From assembly GCA_026225055.1 (NCBI GenBank), contig JAMFSA010000111.1, forward strand, positions 1-33,408: a stretch of 33,408 nucleotides of DNA, written 5' to 3'. Numbering within the stretch: position 1 is the stretch's first letter; every line of letters starts with the position of its first letter. The position numbers and the translations under genes were made by a program. The notes beneath the pieces are model-generated. The model had not been told where the DNA came from, ran no database searches, and saw only the letters and a program-made list of their open reading frames with translations. Source of the DNA: Mucilaginibacter xinganensis (GTDB taxonomy: Bacteria; Bacteroidota; Bacteroidia; Sphingobacteriales; Sphingobacteriaceae). Positions 8,835 through 19,183 of this stretch are shown in pieces.

Positions 8835-8844
8835 ATAATATCAA

Positions 8845-10629
8845 CTATAAAAATACCGGCCTGTCTAACTTCATAGCTATGCGGTAGGCCGCATTCATTA
8901 AACCAACGTGGCTGTATGCCTGCGGAAAATTACCCCATTGGCTGCCATCATTTTCATCAACATCCTCACTAAAAAGCAGCAAATGATTTGAAAATTGAAG
9001 CAGGTTATCAAACTCCTTCATAGCATCGTCAATACGCCCAACAGCAGCCAGCGCTTCTACATACCAAAAGGCACATATCAGAAAAGTGGTTTTGGGTTTG
9101 CCAAAATCATCTTTATATAAATACCTATAAAATAACCCATTAGAAGCTTTTAACTCTTTTTCTAATGCAATTAAATGATCTTTGGCTCGGTCGGATGCAG
9201 GGTCAAGGTAATTCATCATGATCAATTGTAGCGTACTGGCATCAAGGTTGGTGCCTTTAGCCGCATTGGTATAAACTTTTCTAACCGGGTCGTAGCAATC
9301 CTCGATGTGTTGGGCGGCACGATTTTTTAATGAGATCGCCTGGTCTACCAGTTCTTTATTGTCAATAGTACGGGCCATTTTCTCCGCTGCGGATGCACCG
9401 GCCCATTGAAACAGGTTACTGTAGCAATGTATATCAGCCATGTTCCTAAATTCCCAAATACCCGCATCTTTTTCATCAATAGTAGCTTCTATTTTGGCTA
9501 ATAAAGACTTTATCCAGCGTACAGAATCTTTTCTTTCCGAAAAAATAAACCGGTGATCGGTATATAATGGGAGCATAGAGATCAACACCTGCCCATAAAT
9601 ATCATTTTGAATATGCTCATAAGCCTGGTTCCCAATCCGTACCGGCTGATTGCCCTCATAACCTGCAAGATCGGTTAAAATTTCTTCAGTAAGTGTTTTT
9701 TTACCGGTGATGCCGTAAAGTGGCTGATAGCGTTGATCTTCAGCAAATGAAATATCGGTTACATAACTGAAATATTTTTCCATTTCCTCAAAATGGCCGA
9801 TGTGGTTCAGTGCCGTGATCACATAATAGGTATCACGTAGCCAGCAGTAACGATAATCCCAATTGCGGCCACTGCCCGGCGACTCAGGTAAACTAGTTGT
9901 ACTGGCGGCTATGATAGCGCCGGTATCCTCATACTGGTGTATTTTTAAAGCCAGGGCTGATCGAATTACGAATGGCTGGTAAAATGTAGCGATGGATGAG
10001 TGCTTTATCCATGTACGCCAGTATTGTATGGTTTCACGTAAAAAACGTTCAGATGTACTTACCAATGGTGCTTCTAATGGCTCGCCATAGGTAAGTACCA
10101 GGTACTTTGGCTCGTTTAATACAAATGCTTGCTCATCAAATACATAACTGATAGCAATATTGGTGGTTAACCGTATATTTTCATCGCCGCCGAGGTACTG
10201 AATATGGTTACTGCCGCGATTTACATGCAGTTTTACCTTTCCATATTCTGTTACCGCCTCACATTTAACTCTGATCCGTGGTGAGCCTTCAATGGCTTCT
10301 ATCTTTCTGATCAGCATTAATGGCTTATAATAGCGCTGATTTTGATAGAATCGGGGTGCAAAATCAGTTACCCGGTAACTATAGCCATTTTCTAAAGTAA
10401 TTTCAGTAACCAATACATTGGTATTTTCCATGTAATATTGGTGAGATGTAAATTCACCTTCAGGTAGGATGGAAAATTCGCCGCCTTTTTCTTTGTCGAG
10501 CAAACCGCCAAAAATGAAGGTACTATCAAACCGCGGCCAGCAAAGCCACTCAATATTCGTGTTTTGATTTACATGCGCAAGGAACGCGCAATTACCAATT
10601 ATACCTGTATTATAAGTGTGTTTTTTCAT
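8845..10629 (-). CDS. Glycoside hydrolase family 15 protein (glucoamylase/trehalase-like)
   Basis: A 594-aa cytoplasmic GH15 enzyme. The N-terminal region (IGNCAFLAHV, WLCWPRFDS) and the catalytic (alpha/alpha)6 part (RNWDYRYCWLRD, then GIWEFR with the likely general-acid glutamate, and WGNFPQAYSHVGL near the C-terminus) are all present. Family members hydrolyse terminal alpha-glucosidic bonds in starch, dextrans or trehalose. No signal peptide is seen. The convergent otsAB fusion makes trehalose or a related glucoside a reasonable substrate, but this is inference. Confidence 0.9.
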   Translation of the reverse strand: MKKHTYNTGIIGNCAFLAHVNQNTNIEWLCWPRFDSTFIFGGLLDKEKGGEFSILPEGEFTSHQYYMENTNVLVTEITLENGYSYRVTDFAPRFYQNQRYYKPLMLIRKIEAIEGSPRIRVKCEAVTEYGKVKLHVNRGSNHIQYLGGDENIRLTTNIAISYVFDEQAFVLNEPKYLVLTYGEPLEAPLVSTSERFLRETIQYWRTWIKHSSIATFYQPFVIRSALALKIHQYEDTGAIIAASTTSLPESPGSGRNWDYRYCWLRDTYYVITALNHIGHFEEMEKYFSYVTDISFAEDQRYQPLYGITGKKTLTEEILTDLAGYEGNQPVRIGNQAYEHIQNDIYGQVLISMLPLYTDHRFIFSERKDSVRWIKSLLAKIEATIDEKDAGIWEFRNMADIHCYSNLFQWAGASAAEKMARTIDNKELVDQAISLKNRAAQHIEDCYDPVRKVYTNAAKGTNLDASTLQLIMMNYLDPASDRAKDHLIALEKELKASNGLFYRYLYKDDFGKPKTTFLICAFWYVEALAAVGRIDDAMKEFDNLLQFSNHLLLFSEDVDENDGSQWGNFPQAYSHVGLMNAAYRIAMKLDRPVFL

Positions 10630-11003
10630 TTTATAACGAAGCTAAAGAATGCTTTAAGCATTACTTAACAACGTTTACCATATAATGTTGGACGAAAAAG
10701 CGGGAGAAATTACAATTCAACTATTGATTTTTATTGGCATCAGCAGTAAATTAGTATGAAATTTTGAAGATAATATTGGTATTAATAGCATTTTGACAAA
10801 ATTTATTAAAATTATTGCACACTATTGAGACAATTTTTACAATTAATACTCATACTAAATAAAAATTTTATTTGGTTATTAATTATTTTATATATTTGAA
10901 AAAGAGAGGTTTCTATTTTGCGTCTGATTATTAATACCATTTTATATTCAGTTTGGCTTTTTAATAAATCTTCTTTAACACAACTTAATACTATTATATT
11001 ATT
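10630..11003. other. Long AT-rich gap with cold-shock gene leader
   Basis: This 374-nt gap between the divergent GH15 and csp genes is AT-rich with no ORF I can support. The right part holds a -7 box at 10891-10898 and about 100 nt of untranslated leader before the csp ATG. Long structured leaders are typical of cold-shock mRNAs. A poor TAnnTTTG-like match for the GH15 gene (TAGCTTCG on the minus strand, 10644-10637) was also seen. Confidence 0.6.
10891..10898 (+). promoter_or_regulatory. -7 box of the cold-shock gene
   Basis: TATATTTG matches TAnnTTTG exactly. A TTTG at 10871-10874 is only 16 nt upstream, shorter than the usual 19-21. The leader to the ATG at 11004 would be about 100 nt. 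Confidence 0.5.
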
Positions 11004-11201
11004 ATGAAAACTGGAAAAGTAAAATGGTTTAACACACAAAAAGGTTACGGCTTTATTGTTACTGATGACGGTAAAGATCTTTTTGTACATTTTAAAGATG
11101 TACAAGGTGGCGTAAACGCTATTAAAGATAACGATAGCGTAACCTATGATGTGGAAGAAGGCAGAAAAGGATTACAAGCAGTAAATGTGAAAAAAGTATA
11201 A
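11004..11201 (+). CDS. Cold-shock domain protein (CspA family)
   Basis: A 65-aa single cold-shock domain, the normal length. It has GKVKWFN at the start, RNP1 (KGYGFI) and RNP2 (DLFVHF). These proteins bind single-stranded RNA/DNA and act as RNA chaperones in the cytoplasm. It has a long 5' leader and a perfect terminator 26 nt after the stop, so it is a single-gene transcript. Confidence 0.95.
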   Translation: MKTGKVKWFNTQKGYGFIVTDDGKDLFVHFKDVQGGVNAIKDNDSVTYDVEEGRKGLQAVNVKKV

Positions 11202-11227
11202 TCTACAATTCTGAATTATGAGAAGGA

Positions 11228-11254
11228 CCCCTGCAATCAACAGGGGTTTTTTTG
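11228..11254 (+). terminator. Intrinsic terminator of the cold-shock gene
   Basis: CCCCTG and CAGGGG form a perfect 6-bp stem around CAATCAA, followed by seven T residues and a G. Confidence 0.9.
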
Positions 11255-11305
11255 TGCTAATTTTTGAGCGGATTTATTTACTTTAGCCTCACCAATTATT
11301 AATTT

Positions 11306-12571
11306 ATGACTACTGCAACCAATGCAAAAACCTCCCGCAATATAATTTTCCTGGTAATAGTTGCCGCCCTCGGTTATTTTGTTGATATCTACGACCTCTT
11401 GGTTTTTGCAATTGTAAGGATACCGAGCCTTAAAGCGCTTGGTATTACCGATAAAGACGCGATCACCAACGATGGCCATTTTATAATGAACATGCAAATG
11501 TTTGGCCTGTTATTAGGCGGCATACTTTGGGGGATAATGGGCGACAAAATAGGAAGGATCAAAGTATTATTTGGTTCGATATTACTATACTCCATTGCCA
11601 ATTTCGCCAACGGGTTTATTGGTGACATCAATTTATCTTCTTTAAACATTGATACCGTACATACTTATGCTATAATAAGGTTTATAGCAGGTATTGGTCT
11701 CGCGGGTGAATTAGGTGCGGGTATTACATTGGTTACCGAAACTTTAAGTAAAGAAAAAAGAGGCTATGGCACCATGATAGTGGCCTTTATAGGGCTTTTT
11801 GGAGCAGCCGCCGCATATTTTGTTTCACAATATGGCTGGCAAAAAGCGTATATTATCGGTGGTATACTGGGTGTTCTTTTATTGCTGTTACGCTTGGGCA
11901 CATTTGAATCGGGCATGTATAAAAACATTGAAAAGACCAGTGTATCAAAAGGTAACTTTTTTATGCTTTTTACTGATTTTGGTCGGTTTAAAAAGTACCT
12001 GTATTGTATCTTAATAGGCGCTCCGCTATGGTATGTAGTGGGTATACTGGTTACCAATTCGCCTGAATTTGGCGTAGCCTTAGGTGCTAAGGATACGCTG
12101 AGCGCTGGTTCGGGAATCTATTACACTTATCTTGGTATTGCCATAGGTGACATATTTGCCGGGGTATTATCACAGGTTATTAAATCCAGGAAAATAACTA
12201 TGGTTGTTTTCCTTTTATTATCAGTTGTGAGTGTTGCCTGCTATTTGAGCGCTAAAGGATTGGATAGTAAACAATTTATATGGCTCTGTTTCTTTATGGG
12301 CTGTTCAGTAGGGTACTGGGCAACTTTTGTTACTATTGCCGCCGAACAATTTGGTACAAACATAAGGGCGACTGTAGCTACAACCGCGCCCAACTTTGTA
12401 CGGGGATCTTTAATACCCATAACTTTCGCGTTTGATGCGTTTAAAGCACATTACGGGATGATCACCAGCGGTTACATTATGATGGCTATACTTACGGTTA
12501 TAGCATTATTTTCATTAAGCCAGTTAAAAGAAACCTTTGGTAAGGACCTGGATTATTTAGAGGTTAGTTAA
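11306..12571 (+). CDS. MFS transporter
   Basis: A 421-aa polytopic membrane protein with about 12 hydrophobic segments and the MFS loop motif WGIMGDKIGR between helices 2 and 3. A further acidic motif, GELGAGITLVTE, lies in helix 4. The FVDIYDLLVF start resembles metabolite:proton symporters. The substrate is unknown. It lies between csp and hemF and appears to be transcribed alone. Confidence 0.85.
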   Translation: MTTATNAKTSRNIIFLVIVAALGYFVDIYDLLVFAIVRIPSLKALGITDKDAITNDGHFIMNMQMFGLLLGGILWGIMGDKIGRIKVLFGSILLYSIANFANGFIGDINLSSLNIDTVHTYAIIRFIAGIGLAGELGAGITLVTETLSKEKRGYGTMIVAFIGLFGAAAAYFVSQYGWQKAYIIGGILGVLLLLLRLGTFESGMYKNIEKTSVSKGNFFMLFTDFGRFKKYLYCILIGAPLWYVVGILVTNSPEFGVALGAKDTLSAGSGIYYTYLGIAIGDIFAGVLSQVIKSRKITMVVFLLLSVVSVACYLSAKGLDSKQFIWLCFFMGCSVGYWATFVTIAAEQFGTNIRATVATTAPNFVRGSLIPITFAFDAFKAHYGMITSGYIMMAILTVIALFSLSQLKETFGKDLDYLEVS

Positions 12572-12683
12572 TGAATGAGTGATTGTGTGAATTAGTGAAT
12601 TGTCGATTTATTTAATAAATCAATAGTTTGTTTAGTTTTGCAGCACGTTTAATCATTTATTAGTTCATACAGTCTACCGATCC
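12572..12683. repeat. Intergenic GAATGAGTGA-type quasi-repeats
   Basis: Just after the MFS stop there is a run of words such as GAATGAGTGA, GTGTGAATTAG and TGAATTGTCG, a degenerate repeat of about 8-10 nt. On the other strand it reads as TTCAC/ATTCAC words. The right part contains the likely hemF promoter. Confidence 0.4.
12633..12640 (+). promoter_or_regulatory. -7 box of the hemF operon
   Basis: TAGTTTTG matches TAnnTTTG and lies 43 nt before the hemF ATG. The -33 element is not evident. Confidence 0.45.
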
Positions 12684-13598
12684 ATGATCTCAAAAGAACA
12701 AATAACCGCCGATTACCAACAGATACAGGATGAAATATGCACCGCGCTTGAACAGCTGGATGGCAAAGTTAAGTTTGAAGAAGAAAAATGGGAACGGGAT
12801 GGCGGCGGCGGTGGCCGTACCCGTATTATACAAAACGGTAATGTTTTAGAAAAAGGCGGCGTAAATTTTTCAGCTGTGCACGGTAACCTGCCGGCATCCA
12901 TCAAAAAATCACTGCAAATTGAGGAGGATGATTTCTTTGCTACCGGGATCTCCATAGTTATTCACCCGAACCATCCGTTGGTGCCTATCATCCACATGAA
13001 TATCCGTTATTTTGAGATGCCCTCATCATTTGCAGAAGGCAGGCAACCGGTAAGGTGGTTTGGTGGAGGTATAGATCTTACCCCTCATTACGTGATCGAC
13101 GATGATGCACAGTTCTTTCATCAATCCTTAAAGTCGGTATGTGATGCTTATTATCATGATTTTTATCATCGTTTTAAGCTTTGGGCCGATGATTATTTCT
13201 ACATAAAACACCGTAATGAAACCCGTGGAATAGGGGGTATATTCTATGACCGCCTTACAGCCAATGATGAATTAACCTGGGATGACATATTCGAGTTTTC
13301 AAAGGCATTAGGGCGATCTTTTATCCCGATCTATACCGAACTGGTTAATCGTAACCGCAGTAAAGAATTTACCGATGATCAGCAGCAATGGCAATACCAG
13401 CGCCGTAGCCGTTATACCGAATTTAACCTGGTTTACGATGCGGGAACCAAATTCGGCCTGGAAACTAACGGAAGGATCGAATCCATATTAATGAGTTTGC
13501 CCCCAACTGCTAAATGGGTATACAATTATCAGCCGCAGCCGGGCAGCGAAGAGGAGAAAACGTTATCGTTACTTAAAAAAGGGATTAACTGGGCTTAG
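12684..13598 (+). CDS. hemF: Oxygen-dependent coproporphyrinogen III oxidase
   Basis: A 304-aa HemF. Family signatures are the glycine-rich WERDGGGGGRTR, HPNHPLVPIIHMNIRYFEMP and WFGGGIDLTPHY, which carry conserved histidine and acidic residues, and RGIGGIFYD. It oxidatively decarboxylates coproporphyrinogen III to protoporphyrinogen IX with O2 in haem synthesis. Length is typical. A small secreted protein begins 2 nt after its stop, so the two are probably one transcript. Confidence 0.95.
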   Translation: MISKEQITADYQQIQDEICTALEQLDGKVKFEEEKWERDGGGGGRTRIIQNGNVLEKGGVNFSAVHGNLPASIKKSLQIEEDDFFATGISIVIHPNHPLVPIIHMNIRYFEMPSSFAEGRQPVRWFGGGIDLTPHYVIDDDAQFFHQSLKSVCDAYYHDFYHRFKLWADDYFYIKHRNETRGIGGIFYDRLTANDELTWDDIFEFSKALGRSFIPIYTELVNRNRSKEFTDDQQQWQYQRRSRYTEFNLVYDAGTKFGLETNGRIESILMSLPPTAKWVYNYQPQPGSEEEKTLSLLKKGINWA

Positions 13599-13599
13599 T

Positions 13600-13995
13600 A
13601 TGAAAAAATCAGGAGCGTTACTTGCTATAATAATCCTCTTATCTTCATTTCAAACTGTAGATACTTTAAAAGGCACCTGGGAATACGCCGGTGATATTTT
13701 TCATGGTAAAAAAGAACCGGCACCAACTGCATACACTTTACAAAGAAAATACACTGATGCCCACTTTGAAGCCTATGCGTTGGAAAAAGGTTATGTGCCC
13801 GAAATGTATGAAACGGGTGATTATACTTTAAATGCCGACAGTTGCATTGAAATTCAAACTTTTAGTACACAGGATACAAAATTGCTTAACATTCCTGTTC
13901 ACTATCATTACAAAATAAGTAATGATACCCTCACCTTAAAAGGATTTTTGCCAAATGGCCAAAAGGTAGAAGAGTACTGGAAAAGGGTAAAATAG
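13600..13995 (+). CDS. Small secreted protein, lipocalin-like
   Basis: A 131-aa protein with an N-terminal signal sequence (about residues 1-19) followed by LKGTWEYAGDIFHG. This opening and the beta-strand pattern ending SNDTLTLKGFLPNG and VEEYWKRV resemble small Bacteroidota lipocalin-like periplasmic proteins. No specific ligand can be named. It starts one base after the hemF stop codon and is probably translated from the same mRNA. Confidence 0.65.
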   Translation: MKKSGALLAIIILLSSFQTVDTLKGTWEYAGDIFHGKKEPAPTAYTLQRKYTDAHFEAYALEKGYVPEMYETGDYTLNADSCIEIQTFSTQDTKLLNIPVHYHYKISNDTLTLKGFLPNGQKVEEYWKRVK

Positions 13996-14181
13996 ACGCT
14001 CACCAACATGTCGCGTCAATTAATAGTTAATTATACTTTTTAAAAGCATTTTTAGTGGTACAATACCTATAATGTTAGTAAAAATATGATGTAAAATGAT
14101 ATAATTTCTTAACTTCGCAGGTCGTTTAAAAATCATTTTTTTACGACCGATTATAGAGAAGATTTCCACAAATAAATTAAA

Positions 14182-16731
14182 ATGGCTGAAGGAACAGAAA
14201 ACGATAATCCACAAAAAGAAGACAGAATAATTTCGATAAATATTGACGAGCAAATGCGATCAGCTTACATTGATTATTCAATGTCGGTTATCGTTTCCAG
14301 GGCACTGCCTGATGTGCGCGACGGGTTAAAACCGGTGCACAGGCGTGTACTTTTCGGAATGCTCGATCTGGGATTAAATAACAATAAGCCTTATAAAAAA
14401 TCAGCACGTATAGTAGGTGAAGTAATGGGTAAGTATCACCCGCATGGTGACTCATCTGTTTATGATACCATGGTGCGTATGGCACAAGAGTGGAGCTTAC
14501 GCTATCCACTGGTTGAAGGCCAGGGTAACTACGGCTCAATTGATGGTGATAACCCTGCAGCAATGCGTTATACTGAGGCAAGACTTGAAAAGATTGCCGA
14601 AGAGATGTTAGCAGATATCAATAAAGACACCATTGATTACCAGTTAAACTTTGACGACTCGTTACAAGAGCCAACTGTTTTACCTGCAAAGTTCCCTAAC
14701 CTGTTGGTTAACGGCGCATCGGGTATTGCGGTAGGTATGGCTACAAACATGGCTCCGCATAATTTATCGGAGGTGGTTGATGCTACTATAGCATTGATAG
14801 ATAACCGCCAGATAGAGGTTAGCGAGCTGATGAAATATGTTAAGGGCCCCGATTTCCCTACAGGTGGTATCATCTATGGTTTTGAAGGTCCGCGTGAGGC
14901 GTTGGAAACAGGCAGGGGCAGGGTAGTACTACGTGCAAGAGCCGAAATAGAAACTTATAATAATGACCGTGAGCGTATCATTGTTACCGAAATACCTTAC
15001 CAGGTAAACAAAGGTTTAATGATTGAGCGTACCGCCGAATTGGTTAATGAGAAGAAAATTGAAGGTATAAACGCCATCAGGGATGAATCAAACAGGGAAG
15101 GTATCCGTATAGTTTATGAAATAAAACGTGATGCCAACGCAGCAATTGTATTGAACAACTTGTTTAAATATACATCACTGCAAACATCGTTCAGTGTAAA
15201 TAATATCGCACTGGTACATGGTCGCCCTATGATGCTTAATTTGAGGGATCTTATCCATCATTTTGTTGAGCATAGGCATGAAGTGGTAATCCGCCGTACC
15301 AAATTTGAATTGGCCGAAGCACAAAAACGTGCACATATATTACAAGGCTTATTAATAGCGCTCGATCATCTTGATGAAGTTATCAAGTTAATACGCAGTT
15401 CAAACACGCCCGATGATGCAAGAGAAGGGTTAATAACTCAATTCAATTTAAGCGACATACAGGCCCGTGCCATATTGGATATGACCTTAAGAAGGTTAAC
15501 CGGACTGGAACGCGACAAGATTAAGGATGAGTATGATGCTTTAATGAAAACTATTGATTACTTAAACTCTATTTTGGCTGATGAAGGCTTGCGTATGCAG
15601 ATCATCAAAGACGAGCTTTTAGAGATCAAGGAAAAATATGGTGATGAGCGTAAAACCGAAATGGTTCACTCATCGGCAGAAATGAATACCGAGGACTTTA
15701 TTGAGGATGAGGATGTTGTTATCACCATATCTCACGAAGGTTACATCAAGCGTACGCCTTTAACAGAGTACCGCAGGCAGGGCAGAGGTGGCAAAGGTTC
15801 AATCGGCAGTAACAGCCGCGATGCTGACTTTATTGAGCATTTACTGGTGGCATCAAACCACAATTACATGCTCTTCTTTACCGAATCCGGGCAATGTTTC
15901 TGGCTGAGGGTATTTGAAATTCCGGAAGGATCCCGTACCTCAAAAGGCCGTGCCATCCAAAATATCATTAATATTCCGAAGGAAGAAAATATCAAGGCTT
16001 ATATTAAGATCATCAACCTTAAGGATAAAGAATATCTTGAAAACAATTATATCATTATGTGTACCCGTAAAGGTACCATCAAGAAAACCTCACTTGAGGC
16101 TTACTCACGCCCGCGTGCAAATGGTATAAACGCTATCAATATTAACGAAGGTGACTCGCTACTTGAGGCTAATTTAACCAGTGGCACCAGCGAAATTGTT
16201 ATGGCTCTTAAATCTGGCCGTGCTATACGCTTTAATGAGGCAACCGTTAGGCCAATGGGCCGTACTGCTACCGGTGTTCGCGGTATATCACTTGATAATG
16301 ATAACGACGAAGTGGTAGGTATGATCAGTATTGATAACCCTGAAACTACAGTACTTGTGGTATCAGAAAAAGGTTATGGTAAACGTACTGACATTGATGA
16401 TTACAGGGTAACGAATCGTGGTGGTAAAGGTGTTAAAACACTTAATGTAACTGAAAAAACCGGAAACCTTGTAGCTATAAAAGGTGTTACTGATAAAGAA
16501 GACCTGATGATCATTAACAGATCTGGTGTGATTATCCGTATTGCAGTAAGTGAGCTGAGGACAATGGGCAGGGCTACTCAGGGTGTTAGATTAATTACCT
16601 TAAAAGGAAACGATGAAATAGCATCAGTTGCAAAAATTGAGCATGATGAGGATGAAGAAACTGAACTTGATGGTAATGCCGAGAGTGATGCAACCAATAC
16701 CGAGTTGCCCACAGATGATGTAACCGAATAA
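14182..16731 (+). CDS. gyrA: DNA gyrase subunit A
   Basis: An 849-aa GyrA. The breakage-reunion domain carries the catalytic Tyr130 in [10 protein letters not shown]. The quinolone-resistance region [13 protein letters not shown] has Ser91 and Asp95 at the positions equivalent to E. coli 83 and 87, the sensitive-type residues. The C-terminal beta-pinwheel has a GyrA box QGRGGKG (533-539) where E. coli has QRRGGKG. An acidic tail follows ([10 protein letters not shown] and on). With GyrB it introduces negative supercoils using ATP. It heads a cluster with two TPR protein genes. Confidence 0.97.
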   Translation: MAEGTENDNPQKEDRIISINIDEQMRSAYIDYSMSVIVSRALPDVRDGLKPVHRRVLFGMLDLGLNNNKPYKKSARIVGEVMGKYHPHGDSSVYDTMVRMAQEWSLRYPLVEGQGNYGSIDGDNPAAMRYTEARLEKIAEEMLADINKDTIDYQLNFDDSLQEPTVLPAKFPNLLVNGASGIAVGMATNMAPHNLSEVVDATIALIDNRQIEVSELMKYVKGPDFPTGGIIYGFEGPREALETGRGRVVLRARAEIETYNNDRERIIVTEIPYQVNKGLMIERTAELVNEKKIEGINAIRDESNREGIRIVYEIKRDANAAIVLNNLFKYTSLQTSFSVNNIALVHGRPMMLNLRDLIHHFVEHRHEVVIRRTKFELAEAQKRAHILQGLLIALDHLDEVIKLIRSSNTPDDAREGLITQFNLSDIQARAILDMTLRRLTGLERDKIKDEYDALMKTIDYLNSILADEGLRMQIIKDELLEIKEKYGDERKTEMVHSSAEMNTEDFIEDEDVVITISHEGYIKRTPLTEYRRQGRGGKGSIGSNSRDADFIEHLLVASNHNYMLFFTESGQCFWLRVFEIPEGSRTSKGRAIQNIINIPKEENIKAYIKIINLKDKEYLENNYIIMCTRKGTIKKTSLEAYSRPRANGINAININEGDSLLEANLTSGTSEIVMALKSGRAIRFNEATVRPMGRTATGVRGISLDNDNDEVVGMISIDNPETTVLVVSEKGYGKRTDIDDYRVTNRGGKGVKTLNVTEKTGNLVAIKGVTDKEDLMIINRSGVIIRIAVSELRTMGRATQGVRLITLKGNDEIASVAKIEHDEDEETELDGNAESDATNTELPTDDVTE

Positions 16732-16738
16732 AATTCAT

Positions 16739-17857
16739 ATGCAGAGCCGTAAAATAATAATACCGGTTTTATTTTTGTTGTTTATTACACCTTATGCCTT
16801 TTGCCAGTCGGAAGTGTTTAAGCCTGTAATAAACAACTTAGCGCTTTATAAAAAAAAGAAAGATCTTAAATTTTTAGGAGCCGCTAAAAAATCAATAGAT
16901 AGCTTGTTCACTACCCGGGCTGATTCATCAGACCTAAAAAAAATTGTTTATAGGGTACTGGTAAATTCGAGCATATTATACATCGATTCATTAAATACAC
17001 TTAAACAGCCTGATATTCTCCTTGATCAGACAGTAAAATGGATCGATAAAATATCTTTAAGCAAAAAAATAAACAGATTTCGCGATGAAATGGACTTTTC
17101 CAACGATTGCATCGCTAATGTTTATATCCGGAAGGGCTTTGCTTATATGTATACTTCTGATTTTTCTAATGCCGAAAAGGCCTTTATAAAGGCACAGGAA
17201 TATGCGCCATCATTTAAGCAGTTGAATTTCTACATTGCTTATTCCAATAACAAGCTCGGCAATTTAAAGGATGCTGCTAAGTATTACAATAACCTTATCA
17301 GCACGGATAGCACCAAAGCAGAATATATAGAAACTGTATCAAATATTTATAAATCAATAGGTGATACAGCTAAAGCTTTGGAAGTGCTTCAAAAAGGCAG
17401 AAGACGTTTACCAGACGATAAGTCGTTATTACTTGATCAGGCTAACATCTATAATAATCAGAAAAAATATACTGAATTAGAGCCCTTACTAAGCACATTA
17501 CTTGTTAATTATCCAAATAACGCTGATATTGCATTTGTTGCGGCTAATTGCTATGACCATTTAAACCTGTATGATAAAGCTGAACCGCTTTATTTACGTG
17601 CCATAGATCTGAACAGCGCGGCATACGATCCGGTACTGAACCTGGGGTTGCTTTATTTTAAGGAAAGCTTGATTAAAAAGGGTAACGATCAGCAAAAATA
17701 TATTTCACAAGCTACTCAATTATTAGAAACAGCTAACGAAATATCCCCAAATGACGCCAGAAGCTTAGAGGTATTGCAACTGGTTTATGCAAAAACTCAA
17801 AACAAAAACCAGTTACTGAATGTAACTAACAAATTAAAAGAATTAAATAACCAATAA
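16739..17857 (+). CDS. Secreted tetratricopeptide-repeat protein
   Basis: A 372-aa exported protein with a signal peptide (about 1-22, ending YAFCQ) and TPR helices through the C-terminal two-thirds (KGFAYMYTSDFSNAEKAF, then AAKYYNNLI, AKALEVLQKG, YDKAEPLYLRAI). It begins 7 nt after the gyrA stop and is probably co-transcribed. It likely scaffolds protein contacts in the periplasm. The partner is unknown. Confidence 0.8.
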   Translation: MQSRKIIIPVLFLLFITPYAFCQSEVFKPVINNLALYKKKKDLKFLGAAKKSIDSLFTTRADSSDLKKIVYRVLVNSSILYIDSLNTLKQPDILLDQTVKWIDKISLSKKINRFRDEMDFSNDCIANVYIRKGFAYMYTSDFSNAEKAFIKAQEYAPSFKQLNFYIAYSNNKLGNLKDAAKYYNNLISTDSTKAEYIETVSNIYKSIGDTAKALEVLQKGRRRLPDDKSLLLDQANIYNNQKKYTELEPLLSTLLVNYPNNADIAFVAANCYDHLNLYDKAEPLYLRAIDLNSAAYDPVLNLGLLYFKESLIKKGNDQQKYISQATQLLETANEISPNDARSLEVLQLVYAKTQNKNQLLNVTNKLKELNNQ

Positions 17858-17864
17858 TTATATT

Positions 17865-19136
17865 ATGAAAATCAAATTTTTGATAACTGGTCTATTAGGC
17901 TTACTTTCAGTTGCAGCGTTTGCGCAAAAAGGCGAATTAAACAATGCCAAAGAGCAATACGATAAATATGATGCATTAAGAGGCGGTTCATTAAAGTTGG
18001 CCATTACAAGCCTTAACGATGCTAAAACATCAATAGATAAAGCATCAACAAATGATAAAACATCAGCTCTTCCATTAACATTTGCTGTAAAAGGAGCAGT
18101 ATATGCCGCTTTAGCTGTACAAGATACAGTAGCTGCTACATCATTGCCGAACTTTAAAATTGCTGATGAAGCATTAGGGAAAGCAAAATCATTAGATTCA
18201 GCAAAACAGGAAAACAAAAAGTTAATTGACAATGCTTATCTTAATTTAGCACAATACGAATTTAACAAGGGTAGGGCCGAATTCCAGGATAAGAAATTTG
18301 AATCGGCTTACCATTCATTCGACTATTTTCGCCAGGTTTTACCAAACGATACAACAGCTTTATATGCAACCGGTTTAGCGGCCGCAAATGCAGGTACCAC
18401 AAACCCTAAGTATTACCCAATTGCTATAACTGATTATAATAAATTATTAGCTACCAATTACTCGCAGAACGCCACAATTTATTATGATCTGTCATCAATT
18501 TATTTAGCCAATAAGGATACAGCAAATGCTTTTAAAATATCTGGCGATGGTGTTGCTAAATATCCTGCAAATAATAACTTACGCAGGAGAGAAATTGAAA
18601 TTGGTTTACAATCAGGTAAACAGGATCAATTAATAGGAAAAATTCAAAGTGCTATAACCGGCGATCCTAAAAATAAAACCTTATATTATTATTTAGGAAT
18701 AACTTATGCACAAGTAGCAGAATCAATTGGCGATAAGCAAACAAAAACGAAGGATGCTGCTGCTAAAGCCACGCTTGAGCAACAGAAAGTTGACAACTAT
18801 AACAAGGCAGCTGATGCTTACAAAAAAGCGTTGGATATTGACCCAACTTATGCTGATGCCAGCTTAAGCTTAGGATACGTTGCAATTGAACCGGCGCTTG
18901 ACCTGTACAATACTACAAACCAACTGCCAACAAATCAACAAAAGAAATATGACGCCAACATGGCCCAGGTTCAGGTATTGATTGAAGCTGCAAAACCATA
19001 CTTGCTAAAAGCGGTTGATTTAAATCCTAAATCTCCGGAAGCTTTACAAAATTTAAAATCATATTACCTGGTAAAAAGGGATATGGTAAATGCTAATGCA
19101 ACTCAAAAGAAGATAGAAGCATTAGGAGGTAAGTAA
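17865..19136 (+). CDS. Secreted tetratricopeptide-repeat protein
   Basis: A 423-aa exported TPR protein. The signal peptide (about 1-20, ending AAFAQ) is followed by repeats rich in A, Y and K, including YNKAADAYKKALDIDPTYAD and KPYLLKAVDLNPKSPEAL. It starts 7 nt after the previous TPR gene and may be a divergent paralogue of it. A terminator follows directly, marking the end of the gyrA cluster. Confidence 0.8.
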   Translation: MKIKFLITGLLGLLSVAAFAQKGELNNAKEQYDKYDALRGGSLKLAITSLNDAKTSIDKASTNDKTSALPLTFAVKGAVYAALAVQDTVAATSLPNFKIADEALGKAKSLDSAKQENKKLIDNAYLNLAQYEFNKGRAEFQDKKFESAYHSFDYFRQVLPNDTTALYATGLAAANAGTTNPKYYPIAITDYNKLLATNYSQNATIYYDLSSIYLANKDTANAFKISGDGVAKYPANNNLRRREIEIGLQSGKQDQLIGKIQSAITGDPKNKTLYYYLGITYAQVAESIGDKQTKTKDAAAKATLEQQKVDNYNKAADAYKKALDIDPTYADASLSLGYVAIEPALDLYNTTNQLPTNQQKKYDANMAQVQVLIEAAKPYLLKAVDLNPKSPEALQNLKSYYLVKRDMVNANATQKKIEALGGK

Positions 19137-19140
19137 TAAT

Positions 19141-19173
19141 AAAGAGAGGGCTTTTGAAATAGCCCTTTCTTTA
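19141..19173 (+). terminator. Terminator of the gyrA-TPR cluster
   Basis: AAAGAGAGGGCT and AGCCCTTTCTTT form a near-perfect stem around TTTGAAAT, followed by a short T-rich tail. It lies directly after the second TPR stop and just before the dif-like site. Confidence 0.8.
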
Positions 19174-19183
19174 TTTCAACATT

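Noticed and set aside
11764..12057. Minus-strand frame inside the MFS transporter gene
   Set aside because: Antisense of a clear 12-helix transporter. No independent support.
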